Source: CAWEQW01 sp963811365 (GTDB lineage: Bacteria > Actinomycetota > Actinomycetes > Propionibacteriales > Nocardioidaceae). From it: DNA of 64,000 nucleotides. Positions 1 through 8,014 of this stretch are shown in pieces. A program made the position numbers and the translations under genes. The notes under the pieces are model-generated. The model saw only the letters and a program-made list of their open reading frames with translations. It was not told the origin of the DNA and made no database searches. The stretch spans positions 248,001-312,000 of the forward strand of contig CAWEQW010000006.1 in the NCBI GenBank assembly GCA_963811365.1, in the 5' to 3' direction. The first letter of the stretch is position 1; every line of letters starts with the position of its first letter.

Positions 1-132
1 ACCGACATCTCCTGCATCAGCGGCTCGGTCCGCTCCGACCTCCAGGGCGCGGGCGAGCCGGCCGACGACCAGCCGTTCGTCGAGCTCCGTGCCACCACGG
101 TGAGCGGCGACATCTCGCTGGCGCAGCTGTGA
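1..132 (+). CDS. C-terminal end of a DUF4097-type beta-strand repeat protein (partial)
   Basis: The window opens inside a reading frame that runs from base 1 to a TGA at 130-132 and gives 43 residues. The tail alternates short beta-strand-like pieces of the type SGSVRSDL and TTVSGDISL, the repeating pattern of DUF4097/adhesin-like domains that build beta-solenoids. The function of this family is not established. The start lies outside the window. The next gene on the same strand begins 154 bases on and has its own ribosome binding site. Confidence 0.6.
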   Translation, partial: TDISCISGSVRSDLQGAGEPADDQPFVELRATTVSGDISLAQL

Positions 133-286
133 GGGTCACCTGGCCCTGGGCGCCGGCCCCACAGCGCCGACCGCGCCGCGCCGTTCCACCCTCGGGCCGG
201 CCACGCTCCGGCGGTCGCCGTACCACGGGCGACCTGCTCTCCACCCATCACCGCGACTGACCACAGACCTCGAAGGGACCACGCAC

Positions 287-448
287 ATGTCGGACTACAG
301 CTACCTCCACGACCGGATCGCCGCCCACCAGATCGCCGAGCGGGTCGAGCGCACCCAGCGCTCGCGCCTGGTGCCCCGCAGGCGCGGAGCCGGCCGCCAT
401 GCACTGGCGAGCGGGCTGCACCACCTCGCCGCCCGGCTCGACGTCTAG
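287..448 (+). CDS. Small basic protein of unknown function
   Basis: A 53-residue protein starts at ATG 287 with GAAGGGA centred about ten bases upstream, and stops at TAG 446-448. It is rich in Arg and His, and its first half, with the pattern HDRIAAHQIAERVERTQR, should form an amphipathic helix. There is no signal peptide or membrane segment. I do not recognise a family. It follows the DUF4097-type gene on the same strand and overlaps the converging GNAT gene by 4 bases. The clear ribosome binding site is the main reason to believe it. Confidence 0.55.
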   Translation: MSDYSYLHDRIAAHQIAERVERTQRSRLVPRRRGAGRHALASGLHHLAARLDV

Positions 449-1053
449 GTGGCTGGGCGCTCCAGGTCGAGGCGCACGACCGCGCGCGACGGCACCGGGC
501 GGGAGACGCAGCGGAACCCCAGCTCCGTGAACAGCGTCTCCCGCCCCAGGTGCGCGTCCGCGGGGCCCGCCGATGCCCCGGTGACCGGCCAGCCCTCCAC
601 CGCGCAGGCACCGTGCCCGCGTGCGAGCTCGACCGCCGACCGGACCAGCGTCACCGGCAGCCCACGGCCCCGTTGGTCGGCCCGCACGAACAGGCAGGCC
701 ACCAGCCAGGTCCGCTCGTCCTCGTCGCGGTCGAGCGCCCGAAGCAGCCGGCTGCGGCCGGCCAGCGCCGCGGTGTAGCGGGACCGCGGCCCGCAGGCGC
801 ACCAGCCGACCGGGCCGACCGGCCCGGAGGCGAGGACCCCCATCGGCACGCTCGAGCCCCTGGTCAGCGCGTCGAACCGGCGGCGGTTCCGGCCGGTGAC
901 CCATCCCGCGGCGAACCGGCTGCCGGTCGTGCAGAACGCCGTGCACCAGCACCGCCGGGTGTTGCGGCTCGTCTCGAAGAGCGCGGCGAGGTCCGGGAGC
1001 TCGTCCGGTCCCACCGGCCGGACCCGCAGCCCGCTCCCCTCGGCCGGCGCCAC
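445..1053 (-). CDS. GNAT family N-acetyltransferase
   Basis: A 202-residue protein, GTG start at 1053, with the layout of the Gcn5-related acetyltransferase fold. The central strand WLVACLFVRADQRGRGL (about residues 116-132) holds the acetyl-CoA-binding Q/RxxGxG/A-like turn, followed by a helix LVRSAVELARGHGA. The C-terminal part has the ELGF strand typical of GNAT domains. It should transfer an acetyl group from acetyl-CoA to an amine, but the substrate cannot be read from sequence. It lies 9 bases downstream of dcd on the same strand, so the two may share a transcript. Confidence 0.8.
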   Translation of the reverse strand: MAPAEGSGLRVRPVGPDELPDLAALFETSRNTRRCWCTAFCTTGSRFAAGWVTGRNRRRFDALTRGSSVPMGVLASGPVGPVGWCACGPRSRYTAALAGRSRLLRALDRDEDERTWLVACLFVRADQRGRGLPVTLVRSAVELARGHGACAVEGWPVTGASAGPADAHLGRETLFTELGFRCVSRPVPSRAVVRLDLERPAT

Positions 1054-1062
1054 CGGGCCGGC

Positions 1063-1638
1063 TCAGACCTGGGTGCGGTGGAAGCTCAGGTGCGAGCGCG
1101 ACGGGGTCGGGCCGCGCTGGCCCTGGTAGCGCGAGCCGTACTTCTCCGACCCGTACGGGTGCTCGCTCGGTGAGCTGAGCCGGAAGAAGCAGAGCTGCCC
1201 GATCTTCATGCCCGGCCAGAGCTTGATCGGCAGCGTGGCCACGTTGGACAGCTCCAGCGTCACGTGGCCGGAGAACCCGGGGTCGATGAAGCCGGCCGTC
1301 GAGTGGGTGAGCAGCCCGAGCCGGCCCAGCGACGACTTGCCCTCGAGCCGGGCGGCGACGTCGTCGGGGAGCGTCACCACCTCGTACGTCGAGCCGAGCA
1401 CGAACTCCCCGGGGTGCAGGATGAACGGCTCGTCACCCTCGGGCTCGACCCGGCGCGTGAGGTCGGGCTGGTCGGACGCCGGGTCGATGTGCGGGTACTT
1501 GTGGTTCTCGAACACCCGGAAGATCCGGTCCAGCCGGACGTCGATGCTCGAGGGCTGCACCATCGCCGGCTCGAAGGGGTCGAGAGCGACGCGGCCGGCG
1601 TCGATCTCGCGGAGGATGTCGCGGTCGGAGAGCAGCAC
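1063..1638 (-). CDS. dcd: dCTP deaminase (probably dUMP-forming)
   Basis: A 191-residue protein, the usual Dcd length, with GTG start at 1638 and an upstream AGG-type ribosome binding site. It has the family hallmarks: MLLSDRDI at the N-terminus, QPSSIDVRL, the catalytic-loop segment [28 protein letters not shown], and a C-terminus with [17 protein letters not shown]. It deaminates dCTP in pyrimidine deoxynucleotide synthesis. Characterised actinobacterial homologues are bifunctional and also cleave to dUMP and pyrophosphate; that this copy does so is inference. It is transcribed away from the SGNH hydrolase gene at 1741. Confidence 0.95.
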   Translation of the reverse strand: MLLSDRDILREIDAGRVALDPFEPAMVQPSSIDVRLDRIFRVFENHKYPHIDPASDQPDLTRRVEPEGDEPFILHPGEFVLGSTYEVVTLPDDVAARLEGKSSLGRLGLLTHSTAGFIDPGFSGHVTLELSNVATLPIKLWPGMKIGQLCFFRLSSPSEHPYGSEKYGSRYQGQRGPTPSRSHLSFHRTQV

Positions 1639-1740
1639 ATCGGTAACCTACCGAGCCCCCGGGCCGCCCGGCCTGCGGACACCGCAACCGACCACCTCGG
1701 GTCCGCCCCCGGGTGTCCGCGCGAACCGGGGGCGCCGAGA

Positions 1741-2553
1741 ATGGGCACCATGGCCTCCGCTGTCTTCCACCGGTACGTCGCGCTCGGGGACTCCTTCACC
1801 GAGGGCGTCGGCGACCACGACCCGGCCCGGCCGAACGGCGTCCGCGGCTGGGCCGACCGGGTCGCCGAGGTGCTCGCGTCCGGCAGCGACGACTTCGGCT
1901 ACGCCAACCTGGCGATCCGGGGCCGCAAGCTGCGGCAGGTCCTGGCCGAGCAGGTCGTGCCCGCGCTCGACCTCGCGCCCGACCTCGTGACGATGTACGC
2001 CGGGGGCAACGACATCCTGCGCCCGCGGGTCGACATCGACGCGCTGGTCGCGGAGTACGACGCCGCGGTCGGCGTGCTGCGCGACAGCGGCGCGCACATC
2101 GTCCTGTTCACCGGGTTCGACCTCGGCTTCGCGCCGTTCTTCCGGCACCTGCGCGGCCGGGTGGCGACGTACAACGAGCTGGTGCGCGAGGTGGCCGACG
2201 ACCACGGCGCCACGCTGGTCGACTACTGGCGGCTGCGGGAGTACCGCGACCCGCGGATGTGGGCGGACGACCGGCTGCACATGTCCACCGCCGGACACCA
2301 GCGGATGGCGGCCGCGGTGCTCGACGCGCTCGGTGTCGAGCACGACCTCGAGCCGCCGGCGCTCGCCGAGGCCGCGATGCTGACCGCCCGCGAACGGCGC
2401 AGGGCCGACCTCGCGTGGGCGCGAAGCCACGTCGGCCCCTGGGTGCAGCGACGGCTGCGCGGCACCTCCTCCGGCGACGGGCTCTCCCCGCGGCACCCCA
2501 CGCTGAACGCGGTCGATGCGCCGACCGCGGTCCGAGCAGGCGGCAGGGGCTAG
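1741..2553 (+). CDS. SGNH/GDSL-family hydrolase
   Basis: A 270-residue protein with all the expected SGNH blocks: GDSFTEG near the N-terminus (nucleophile Ser), a Gly in ANLAIRGRKL, GGND in block III, and DRLHMSTAGH in block V with the catalytic Asp and His. It is probably an esterase or lipase acting on a soluble ester. No signal peptide is seen, so a cytoplasmic location is likely. Two in-frame ATGs (1741 and 1750) are possible starts and neither has a strong ribosome binding site; a leaderless or near-leaderless mRNA is possible. The LOG-like gene follows 10 bases later. Confidence 0.88.
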   Translation: MGTMASAVFHRYVALGDSFTEGVGDHDPARPNGVRGWADRVAEVLASGSDDFGYANLAIRGRKLRQVLAEQVVPALDLAPDLVTMYAGGNDILRPRVDIDALVAEYDAAVGVLRDSGAHIVLFTGFDLGFAPFFRHLRGRVATYNELVREVADDHGATLVDYWRLREYRDPRMWADDRLHMSTAGHQRMAAAVLDALGVEHDLEPPALAEAAMLTARERRRADLAWARSHVGPWVQRRLRGTSSGDGLSPRHPTLNAVDAPTAVRAGGRG

Positions 2554-2563
2554 GGTCACCCAC

Positions 2564-3049
2564 GTGCAGCACCCGCCGTACGTCGCCGTCAGCGGACCGT
2601 CGGCGCCAGAGGACCCGGCGTTGCTGGAGCTGGCGTTCGAGGCCGGTGCGGAGCTGGCGGGTCGCGGCTGGGTCGTCGTCACCGGCGGCCTCGGCGGGGT
2701 GATGGCGGCAGCCGCCTCGGGCGTCTCGTCACGGGGTGGCACGGCGGTGGCTCTGCTGCCCGGCAGCCGGCGCGGCGACGCCTCGGAGGGACACACGGTC
2801 GCGCTGCCCACCGGGCTCGGCGAGATGCGCAACGCCCTGCTGGTCCGCTCGGTCGACGCGGTGCTGGCGGTCGGCGGGAGCTGGGGCACGCTCTCGGAGG
2901 TGGCCCTTGCCGTGCGCACCGGCGTCCCGGTGGTCATGCTGGCGGGCTGGGAGCTGCCCGGGGACGTCAGGAGCGCGGTCGCTGCCTGTGGCACCGTCGG
3001 GGAAGCCGTCACGGCGCTCGCCGGTCTCCTCGGAGGCGAATCACGGTAG
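2564..3049 (+). CDS. LOG-family / TIGR00725-like Rossmann-fold protein
   Basis: A 161-residue protein starting with GTG 2564, ten bases after the SGNH gene, so probably co-transcribed. It has a Rossmann pattern: VAVSGPSA at the start, GGLGGVMAAAASG for phosphate binding, and an AVGGSWGTLSEVALA segment that resembles the PGGxGTxxE motif of lysine decarboxylase-like (LOG) proteins. LOG proteins cleave cytokinin nucleotides to the base. This shorter form (TIGR00725 type) has no proven substrate, and the motif here is divergent, so activity should not be assumed. Confidence 0.75.
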   Translation: MQHPPYVAVSGPSAPEDPALLELAFEAGAELAGRGWVVVTGGLGGVMAAAASGVSSRGGTAVALLPGSRRGDASEGHTVALPTGLGEMRNALLVRSVDAVLAVGGSWGTLSEVALAVRTGVPVVMLAGWELPGDVRSAVAACGTVGEAVTALAGLLGGESR

Positions 3050-3144
3050 CCGGCGCCGTCCGTCTCCGCGCTCCGGTGGGTGCCCGCCCACGGCACCGGG
3101 CCGTTCGGGTAGCATCACGCTCTGCGTCGCCCCGGCGGCGCCGC

Positions 3145-3215
3145 GCGGATGTAGTTCAATGGCAGAACATCAGCTTCCCAAGCTGAACATGCGGGTTCGA
3201 TTCCCGTCATCCGCT
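3145..3215 (+). tRNA. tRNA-Gly, anticodon CCC
   Basis: A complete cloverleaf folds by hand. The 7-bp acceptor stem is GCGGATG with CATCCGC, the D stem is GTTC/GAAC, and the anticodon stem is TCAGC/GCTGA around loop TTCCCAA, with anticodon CCC at positions 34-36. The T arm is GCGGG/CCCGT with loop TTCGATT. The discriminator base is U, as expected for bacterial tRNA-Gly. CCA is not encoded. It reads GGG codons. It is 71 nt long. Confidence 0.96.
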
Positions 3216-3231
3216 CCCAGGACGGGAATCG
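3198..3231 (+). repeat. 11-bp inverted repeat joining the tRNA-Gly T arm to its trailer
   Basis: CGATTCCCGTC at 3198-3208, inside the T arm of tRNA-Gly, is perfectly complementary to GACGGGAATCG at 3221-3231 in the 3' trailer, with a 12-nt spacer. The pairing is seen directly. It would compete with the T stem in the precursor transcript. It may act in termination or processing, or be a relic of an element that once used this tRNA end. Confidence 0.6.
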
Positions 3232-3320
3232 TCTCGGCTGACGACGCGCCGGTTCTTCGTCTCAGATTCAATAACCTCGGTCCTTGAGGGGTACAAAGGT
3301 GCCGAGGAAAAGAGGCGAGC

Positions 3321-3500
3321 ATGACCAACAAGCTCCTGACGGCAGTCCTGGCCGTCCTCAGCGTCCAGGTGCTCATCACCGGGTACGGCGCGGTGGCCGG
3401 TCAGGAGGAGGCGCACGCCACCTGCGCCCACGACCACGGCACCGTGCTGCACCACCAGTGCGTCCGCGCCGGCAGGGTGCTGTTCGGCATCCCGCTCTGA
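3321..3500 (+). CDS. Small secreted or membrane-anchored protein
   Basis: A 59-residue protein starting at ATG 3321 with AGAGGCG just upstream. The first 30 residues form a signal-like helix (Lys at position 4, then LLTAVLAVLSVQVLITGYGAVAG). The mature part is short, His-rich (HDHGTVLHH) and holds two Cys residues about 13 apart that could form a disulfide or bind metal. No family is recognised. A short inverted repeat, CCTCGG with CCGAGG, surrounds the leader between 3274 and 3306. Confidence 0.6.
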   Translation: MTNKLLTAVLAVLSVQVLITGYGAVAGQEEAHATCAHDHGTVLHHQCVRAGRVLFGIPL

Positions 3501-3554
3501 GAGGCCACCCCGGGGCCGCCTCGGAGCCCTGGGGCGGCCCTCTAGGCTCGTGGG

Positions 3555-4022
3555 ATGCCGATCCCCGAGTTCATCGTCGACCTGCGCCGCATGGTCGGCA
3601 CGTCCGAGCTCTGGCTTCCGGGCGTGACCGCTGTCGTGCTCCGCGGAACGGAGATCCTGCTGGTGCGGCGTGCCGACAACGGCGCCTGGACCCCGGTCAC
3701 CGGGATCGTCGACCCCGGCGAGCAGCCGGCCGTGGGCGCCCGTCGCGAGGTGCTCGAGGAGACCGGCGTCGTGGCGCGCGTGGACCGGCTCGCCTCGGTC
3801 ACCGCGCTGCCGAGCATCACCTATCCGAACGGCGACCGCGCGACGTACCTCGACCTGACCTTCGCGTGCACCTACGTCTCCGGCGAGGCGCACGTCGCCG
3901 ACGACGAGTCGGTCGACGTGCGCTGGGCCCGCCCCGACGCGCTGCCTCCGATGGCTCCCGACATGCTGGCCCGCATCGAGGCAGGTCTCGCACAGGAGTC
4001 CGCCGCCCGCTTCCTCTCCTGA
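3555..4022 (+). CDS. Nudix hydrolase
   Basis: A 155-residue protein with a full Nudix box at about residues 54-76 (G-x5-E-x7-REVLEETGV), which supplies the Glu residues that bind Mg2+. It cleaves a nucleoside diphosphate linked to another group. The substrate is not evident; actinobacterial proteins of this length and N-terminus (short helix before the box, strand PNGDRATYLDLTF after it) are usually annotated only as Nudix domain proteins. ATG start at 3555; the DUF2461 gene follows after 31 bases on the same strand. Confidence 0.92.
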   Translation: MPIPEFIVDLRRMVGTSELWLPGVTAVVLRGTEILLVRRADNGAWTPVTGIVDPGEQPAVGARREVLEETGVVARVDRLASVTALPSITYPNGDRATYLDLTFACTYVSGEAHVADDESVDVRWARPDALPPMAPDMLARIEAGLAQESAARFLS

Positions 4023-4053
4023 GCCCGTCCCCGGCCGCCCGTAGGCTCGGGGC

Positions 4054-4692
4054 ATGGCCGAGTTCACCGGGTTCCCCGTCGCGGCGCTGGACTTCTACGA
4101 CGACCTCGAGACCGACAACACGAGGTCGTTCTGGGCCGCGCACAGGGAGATCTACGACTCCGCGGTCGCCGCGCCGATGGCCGCCCTCGTCGCCACGCTC
4201 GAGGACGAGTTCGGCCCGGCGAAGGTGTTCCGGCCCTACCGCGACGTGCGCTTCGCCAAGGACAAGACCCCGTACAAGACCCACCAGGGCGGCTATGTGC
4301 CGTGCGGGCCGGCGACCGGCTGGTACGTCCAGGTCAGTGCCGCGGGGGTCCGGGTCGGCGTCGGGTTCTACGAGGCGTCCTCGGCCCGGCTCGCCCGGCT
4401 GCGCAGCGCGATCGACGACGACCGCCGCGGGCGTGACCTCGTGGGCATCCTCGACCACCTCGGCGACGCCGGCTGGGTCCGCGGCGGGGACCGGCTCAAG
4501 ACCGCACCCCGCGGCTACTCCGTCGACCATCCCCGCATCGAGCTGCTGCGTCACCGGTCCATGACGTTGACCAAGGACTACGGCTTCGCGCCCTACATCC
4601 ACACCGCGGAGCTCCTCGACCGGGTGCGAGCCGACTGGCGCGCGGGCCGGCCGTTCGTCGAGTGGGTCACCGAGAACGCGCCGGACGGGTGA
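4054..4692 (+). CDS. DUF2461 domain-containing protein
   Basis: A 212-residue protein that matches the DUF2461 (TIGR02453) pattern along its whole length: an N-terminal FTGFP segment, DLETDNTRSFWAAHR, then FRPYRDVRFAKDKTPYKTHQG, and a C-terminal helix rich in charged residues. The family is widespread in bacteria and some fungi, with no established reaction. The conserved RDVRFAKDKTPYK stretch suggests a nucleotide or phosphate site, but that is inference. No signal peptide. It sits 31 bases after the Nudix gene and may be co-transcribed with it. Confidence 0.88.
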   Translation: MAEFTGFPVAALDFYDDLETDNTRSFWAAHREIYDSAVAAPMAALVATLEDEFGPAKVFRPYRDVRFAKDKTPYKTHQGGYVPCGPATGWYVQVSAAGVRVGVGFYEASSARLARLRSAIDDDRRGRDLVGILDHLGDAGWVRGGDRLKTAPRGYSVDHPRIELLRHRSMTLTKDYGFAPYIHTAELLDRVRADWRAGRPFVEWVTENAPDG

Positions 4693-4816
4693 CGCAGCCG
4701 CTCAGGCCCTCGCCGTCCACCGCGGTCAGCCGGGCCCGGCCGATTGCGCGGCGACCTGCGGCCGCCCTCGAACGTGGCCCGCGCAGGCAGTGGCGTATCT
4801 TTCGGGTCGGGCCGAT

Positions 4817-4838
4817 GGTCCCTGGCGCTCCAGGGGCC
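4817..4838 (+). promoter_or_regulatory. Leader hairpin before the class V aminotransferase
   Basis: GGTCCCTGG (4817-4825) pairs with CCAGGGGCC (4830-4838) around a 4-nt loop, giving a 9-bp stem with one G-T pair, 52 bases before the ATG. A plausible -10 element, TATCTT, lies just upstream near 4796. The hairpin would lie in the 5' leader. I could not match it to a known riboswitch class. Confidence 0.4.
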
Positions 4839-4890
4839 GGTCGGGAAGGCTGACGGGGAACCGTCCACAGCGTCGCGTCACGGAGCCGAC

Positions 4891-6657
4891 ATGCACATCT
4901 CCCGCTCGGGCAGCTCGTCGTCGCGCGGCGCCGCGCCGGCCCCGTACGGCGCCGCCGACGCCCTCGGCCTGGTGCAGTCCTCGGTGGTCGGGGACGGCTG
5001 CGTGCTCGACGGCCCGTTCGGCCCGCGGCGCATCGTGTACGCCGACCACACCGCGACCGGGCAGCACCTCACGTTCGTCGAGGACTTCGTGCGCGACGTC
5101 GTGCTCCCGTCGTACGCCAACACGCACAGTGAGGCCAGCGGGACAGCCCGCCGGACGACGGCCCTGCGCGAGGAGGCGCGGGCGCTGGTCCGCCGCTCGC
5201 TGCACGCCGACGACGACGTCGCGGTGATCTTCTGCGGCGCCGGCGCGACCGCCGCGATCGACCACCTCATCGGCATCCTCCAGCTCCGCATCCCGGCCGA
5301 CCTCGCCGCCCGCTGGTCGCTGCTCGACGCGATCCCGGAGGACCAGCGGCCGGTCGTGCTCGTCGGTCCCTACGAGCACCACTCCAACGAGGTGGCCTGG
5401 CGGGAGACCATCGCCGAGGTCGTCCGGGTGCGCAGTGACGCCGGCGGCGGCATCGACCTGGCCCATCTGGGGGAGCTGCTCGCCGCGCACCATGGCCGCT
5501 CACCGCTCATCGGCTCGTTCTCCGCCGCGAGCAACGTCACCGGCATCCTCACTGACACCGCAGCGGTCACCCGGCTGCTGCACGCCCATGACGCGCTGGC
5601 CTTCTGGGACTACGCGGCCGCGGCGCCGTACGTCCACATCGGGATGGACGGCAGCAGCGGTCCCGGCGAGCCCGGCGACCCGGAGGCGCGGCCGGACGCG
5701 GTCTTCCTGAGCCCGCACAAGTTCCCCGGCGGCCCGCAGTCCCCGGGGGTCCTCGCGCTCCGGCGGTCCCTGGTGACCAACAGCGTGCCGGTCGTGCCGG
5801 GCGGCGGCACCGTCCGCTTCGTGACCCAGGACCACCACGAGTTCCTCGACGACCCGGAGGTCCGGGAGGAGGGCGGCACGCCGGCGATCGTGGGTGCGGT
5901 GCGCGCCGGCCTGGCGTTCCGGGTCAAGGACACGGTCGGGGTCGCCGCGATCCGGCGCCGCGAGCAGGACCTCGTCACGCGGGCCTTCGACCGCTGGGGC
6001 GCGAACCCGGCCCTGCGCGTCCTGGGCAGCCCGCGTGCGGAGCGGCTCGCGATCTTCTCCCTGCTCGTGCAGCGTCCCGGGCACAAGGCGCTGCACCACA
6101 ACGCGGTCGCCGCGCTGCTCAACGACCTCTTCGGCGTCCAGGTGCGCGCCGGCTGCTCGTGCGCGGGGCCGTACGGCCACGACCTGCTGGGCATCGACCC
6201 TGCGCACTCGCACCGGTACCAGGCAGCGGTGCACCGCGGGTGCGAAGGCCTGAAGCCCGGCTGGACGCGGGTCACCCTCGCGTACTCGATGTCCGACGAA
6301 GCGGTCGACTACGTGCTCGAGGCGGTCGACCTCGTGGCCCGGTACGGCGAGCGGCTGCTGCCGGACTACCGGTTCGACTGTGCGAGCGGGGGCTGGGCGC
6401 ACAAGGACGCCGGCCTCGCCGAACCGCCGCCGCGCCTGACCGACCTTCGGCTCGGTGGCGGGCTGGCGTCGTGGGTCCCGGACCGCCGGCGGGCCTCGGT
6501 GGAGGAGCTGTCGACGTACCTCGACGACGCCCGCCGGGTGCTGCTGGCCGCTCCCCCGCTCACCGACGAGGAGGCGCCCGCAGAGGGCCGGCCGTGCCTG
6601 GCCGACCCGGAGCTGCGATGGTTCCTGCTGCCGGCGGTGAGCCTCAGGCCGGCGTGA
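4891..6657 (+). CDS. Class V aminotransferase (cysteine desulfurase-like, PLP-dependent)
   Basis: A 588-residue PLP enzyme of the NifS/SufS fold. Visible elements are YADHTATGQ near the N-terminus, the cofactor region CGAGATAAIDHLI, PYEHHSNEVAW, SAASNVTGI, the Asp-containing FWDYAAAAPY, and SPHKFPGGPQSPG with the Schiff-base Lys at about residue 277. A GCSCAGPYGHDLLG segment in the C-terminal half could supply the sulfur-accepting Cys, but it is not the standard desulfurase loop. The protein is about 170 residues longer than SufS because of a C-terminal extension. ATG 4891 is preferred because CGGAG precedes it. Substrate unknown; it could be a desulfurase, selenocysteine lyase-like enzyme or a different lyase. 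The last 14 bases overlap the converging AhpD-like gene. Confidence 0.82.
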   Translation: MHISRSGSSSSRGAAPAPYGAADALGLVQSSVVGDGCVLDGPFGPRRIVYADHTATGQHLTFVEDFVRDVVLPSYANTHSEASGTARRTTALREEARALVRRSLHADDDVAVIFCGAGATAAIDHLIGILQLRIPADLAARWSLLDAIPEDQRPVVLVGPYEHHSNEVAWRETIAEVVRVRSDAGGGIDLAHLGELLAAHHGRSPLIGSFSAASNVTGILTDTAAVTRLLHAHDALAFWDYAAAAPYVHIGMDGSSGPGEPGDPEARPDAVFLSPHKFPGGPQSPGVLALRRSLVTNSVPVVPGGGTVRFVTQDHHEFLDDPEVREEGGTPAIVGAVRAGLAFRVKDTVGVAAIRRREQDLVTRAFDRWGANPALRVLGSPRAERLAIFSLLVQRPGHKALHHNAVAALLNDLFGVQVRAGCSCAGPYGHDLLGIDPAHSHRYQAAVHRGCEGLKPGWTRVTLAYSMSDEAVDYVLEAVDLVARYGERLLPDYRFDCASGGWAHKDAGLAEPPPRLTDLRLGGGLASWVPDRRRASVEELSTYLDDARRVLLAAPPLTDEEAPAEGRPCLADPELRWFLLPAVSLRPA

Positions 6658-7006
6658 GCTGCTCGGCGAACTCGCAGAACGCGGCGTAGGCCCGGGGGCC
6701 GTAGATCGTCGCCGGACCGCCCTTCATCAGGAACGTCACGCCGATCGCCTCGGCTGCCTCCTGCGGGGTCGCTCCGGCGTTGGCCGCGCCGCGCGCGTGC
6801 GAGGCGATGCAGCCGTCGCAGCCGTCCACGATGCCGATGGCGAGCGCGATGAGCTCCTTGGTGCGGGTGTCGAGCGCCCCCGGCGCAAGCGCGGCCGCGT
6901 GCAGCTGGCGGAACCCGGCGTACACGTCGGGAACGGCGCGACGCAGGTCCCGGCTCAGGGGTGCGAGGGAGTCGAGGACAGGCTTGCCGTGATCGTGCTG
7001 AGTCAT
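6644..7006 (-). CDS. Carboxymuconolactone decarboxylase family protein (AhpD-like)
   Basis: A 120-residue helical protein with the AhpD-type redox motif CDGCIASH (Cys-x2-Cys-x3-His) in the middle, preceded by TRTKELIALAIGI, which is the family signature. Such proteins act as small peroxidases or disulfide reductases. Start chosen at ATG 7006 because GGAG lies 3-7 bases upstream; a longer frame adds an unconserved N-terminus. The 3' end overlaps the converging aminotransferase gene by 14 bases. Confidence 0.88.
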   Translation of the reverse strand: MTQHDHGKPVLDSLAPLSRDLRRAVPDVYAGFRQLHAAALAPGALDTRTKELIALAIGIVDGCDGCIASHARGAANAGATPQEAAEAIGVTFLMKGGPATIYGPRAYAAFCEFAEQLTPA

Positions 7007-7103
7007 GGCTCCAGCATACGGGCGGGGGTATCTGGCCTGATGGGTCGAAGGTCCCGAAGCCGCGCCGAGAGTCGCTGCCGGACGCGGTACTAGCATCTGC
7101 CGC

Positions 7104-7916
7104 ATGACCGACGCCGCCACGCCAGCCCTCCCCTCCGATGCCGCCGACCTGCCCAACGGCGGCAGGATGCCCCTGCTGGGCTTCGGGACCTGGCAGATCA
7201 AGGGCTCCGACGCCGTGTCCGCGGCCGCTGCCGCGCTCGACGTCGGCTACCGACACCTCGACACCGCGACCGTGTACGGCAACGAGGGCGAGGTGGGCCG
7301 CGCGCTCGCCGAGAGCGGGGTGCCGCGCGAGGAGGTCTTCGTCACCACCAAGTGCCCTGGCGACCGCGGTGCCGCTGCCCGCGAGACCCTCGAGCGCAGC
7401 CTCGGGCTGCTCGGCACCGACCACGTCGACCTCTGGCTGATCCACTGGCCGGCCGACGGCCACTCCCAGGTCGACCTCTGGCGGACGTTCGTAGCGGCCC
7501 GCGAGGCCGGGCTGGCCCGCGACATCGGCGTGAGCAACTTCGAGGTCGCCGCGCTCGACGAGCTCGCCGAGGCCACCGACGTCCGCCCCGCGGTCAACCA
7601 GATCGAGTGGAGCCCCCTGCTCTACGACGGCGAGGTGCTGCAGGCGCACCACGAGCGGGGGGTCGTGCTCGAGGGCTACAGCGCCCTGCGCGGCGGCACG
7701 CTCGACCACCCGACCATCGCGGAGGTGGCGGACCGGCTCGGCCGCACGACGGCGCAGGTGATCGTCCGCTGGCACCTCCAGCACGGCATCGTGGTGATCC
7801 CCAAGTCACGCAACGCCGACCGGATCCGGTCGAACGCCGACGTGGCCGGCTTCGAGCTGTCCGAGACCGACATGAGGGCGCTGGACACGCTCCGGCCCGA
7901 GACCGACCGCACGTGA
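7104..7916 (+). CDS. Aldo/keto reductase
   Basis: A 270-residue NAD(P)H-dependent reductase of the (beta/alpha)8 AKR superfamily. The catalytic tetrad is visible: Asp in YRHLDTA, Tyr in VYGNEGEVG, Lys in VTTKCPGD and His in LIHWPADG. The cofactor-binding end IPKSRNADRIRSN near residue 235 is typical of the AKR5-like 2,5-diketo-D-gluconate reductase group. It reduces aldehydes or ketones; the natural substrate cannot be told. ATG 7104 gives the usual length. It is transcribed alone. Confidence 0.93.
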   Translation: MTDAATPALPSDAADLPNGGRMPLLGFGTWQIKGSDAVSAAAAALDVGYRHLDTATVYGNEGEVGRALAESGVPREEVFVTTKCPGDRGAAARETLERSLGLLGTDHVDLWLIHWPADGHSQVDLWRTFVAAREAGLARDIGVSNFEVAALDELAEATDVRPAVNQIEWSPLLYDGEVLQAHHERGVVLEGYSALRGGTLDHPTIAEVADRLGRTTAQVIVRWHLQHGIVVIPKSRNADRIRSNADVAGFELSETDMRALDTLRPETDRT

Positions 7917-8014
7917 CGTGGCCGCCGCGCCGCGCCGCGGGGCCGGACGGCCCGGTTGGCCCGGATACCCCCGGGGGTGTTATGCTGGCGCTTCCCGACG
8001 AAGGAGACGAGCGT

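Noticed and set aside
2564..3049. A true cytokinin riboside phosphohydrolase (LOG)
   Set aside because: The PGGxGTxxE signature is altered (VGGSWGTLSE) and the protein is short, so only a broad family name is justified.
4800..4890. A SAM, cobalamin or guanidine riboswitch before the aminotransferase
   Set aside because: Only one hairpin is seen. None of the conserved core elements of these classes that I know is present.
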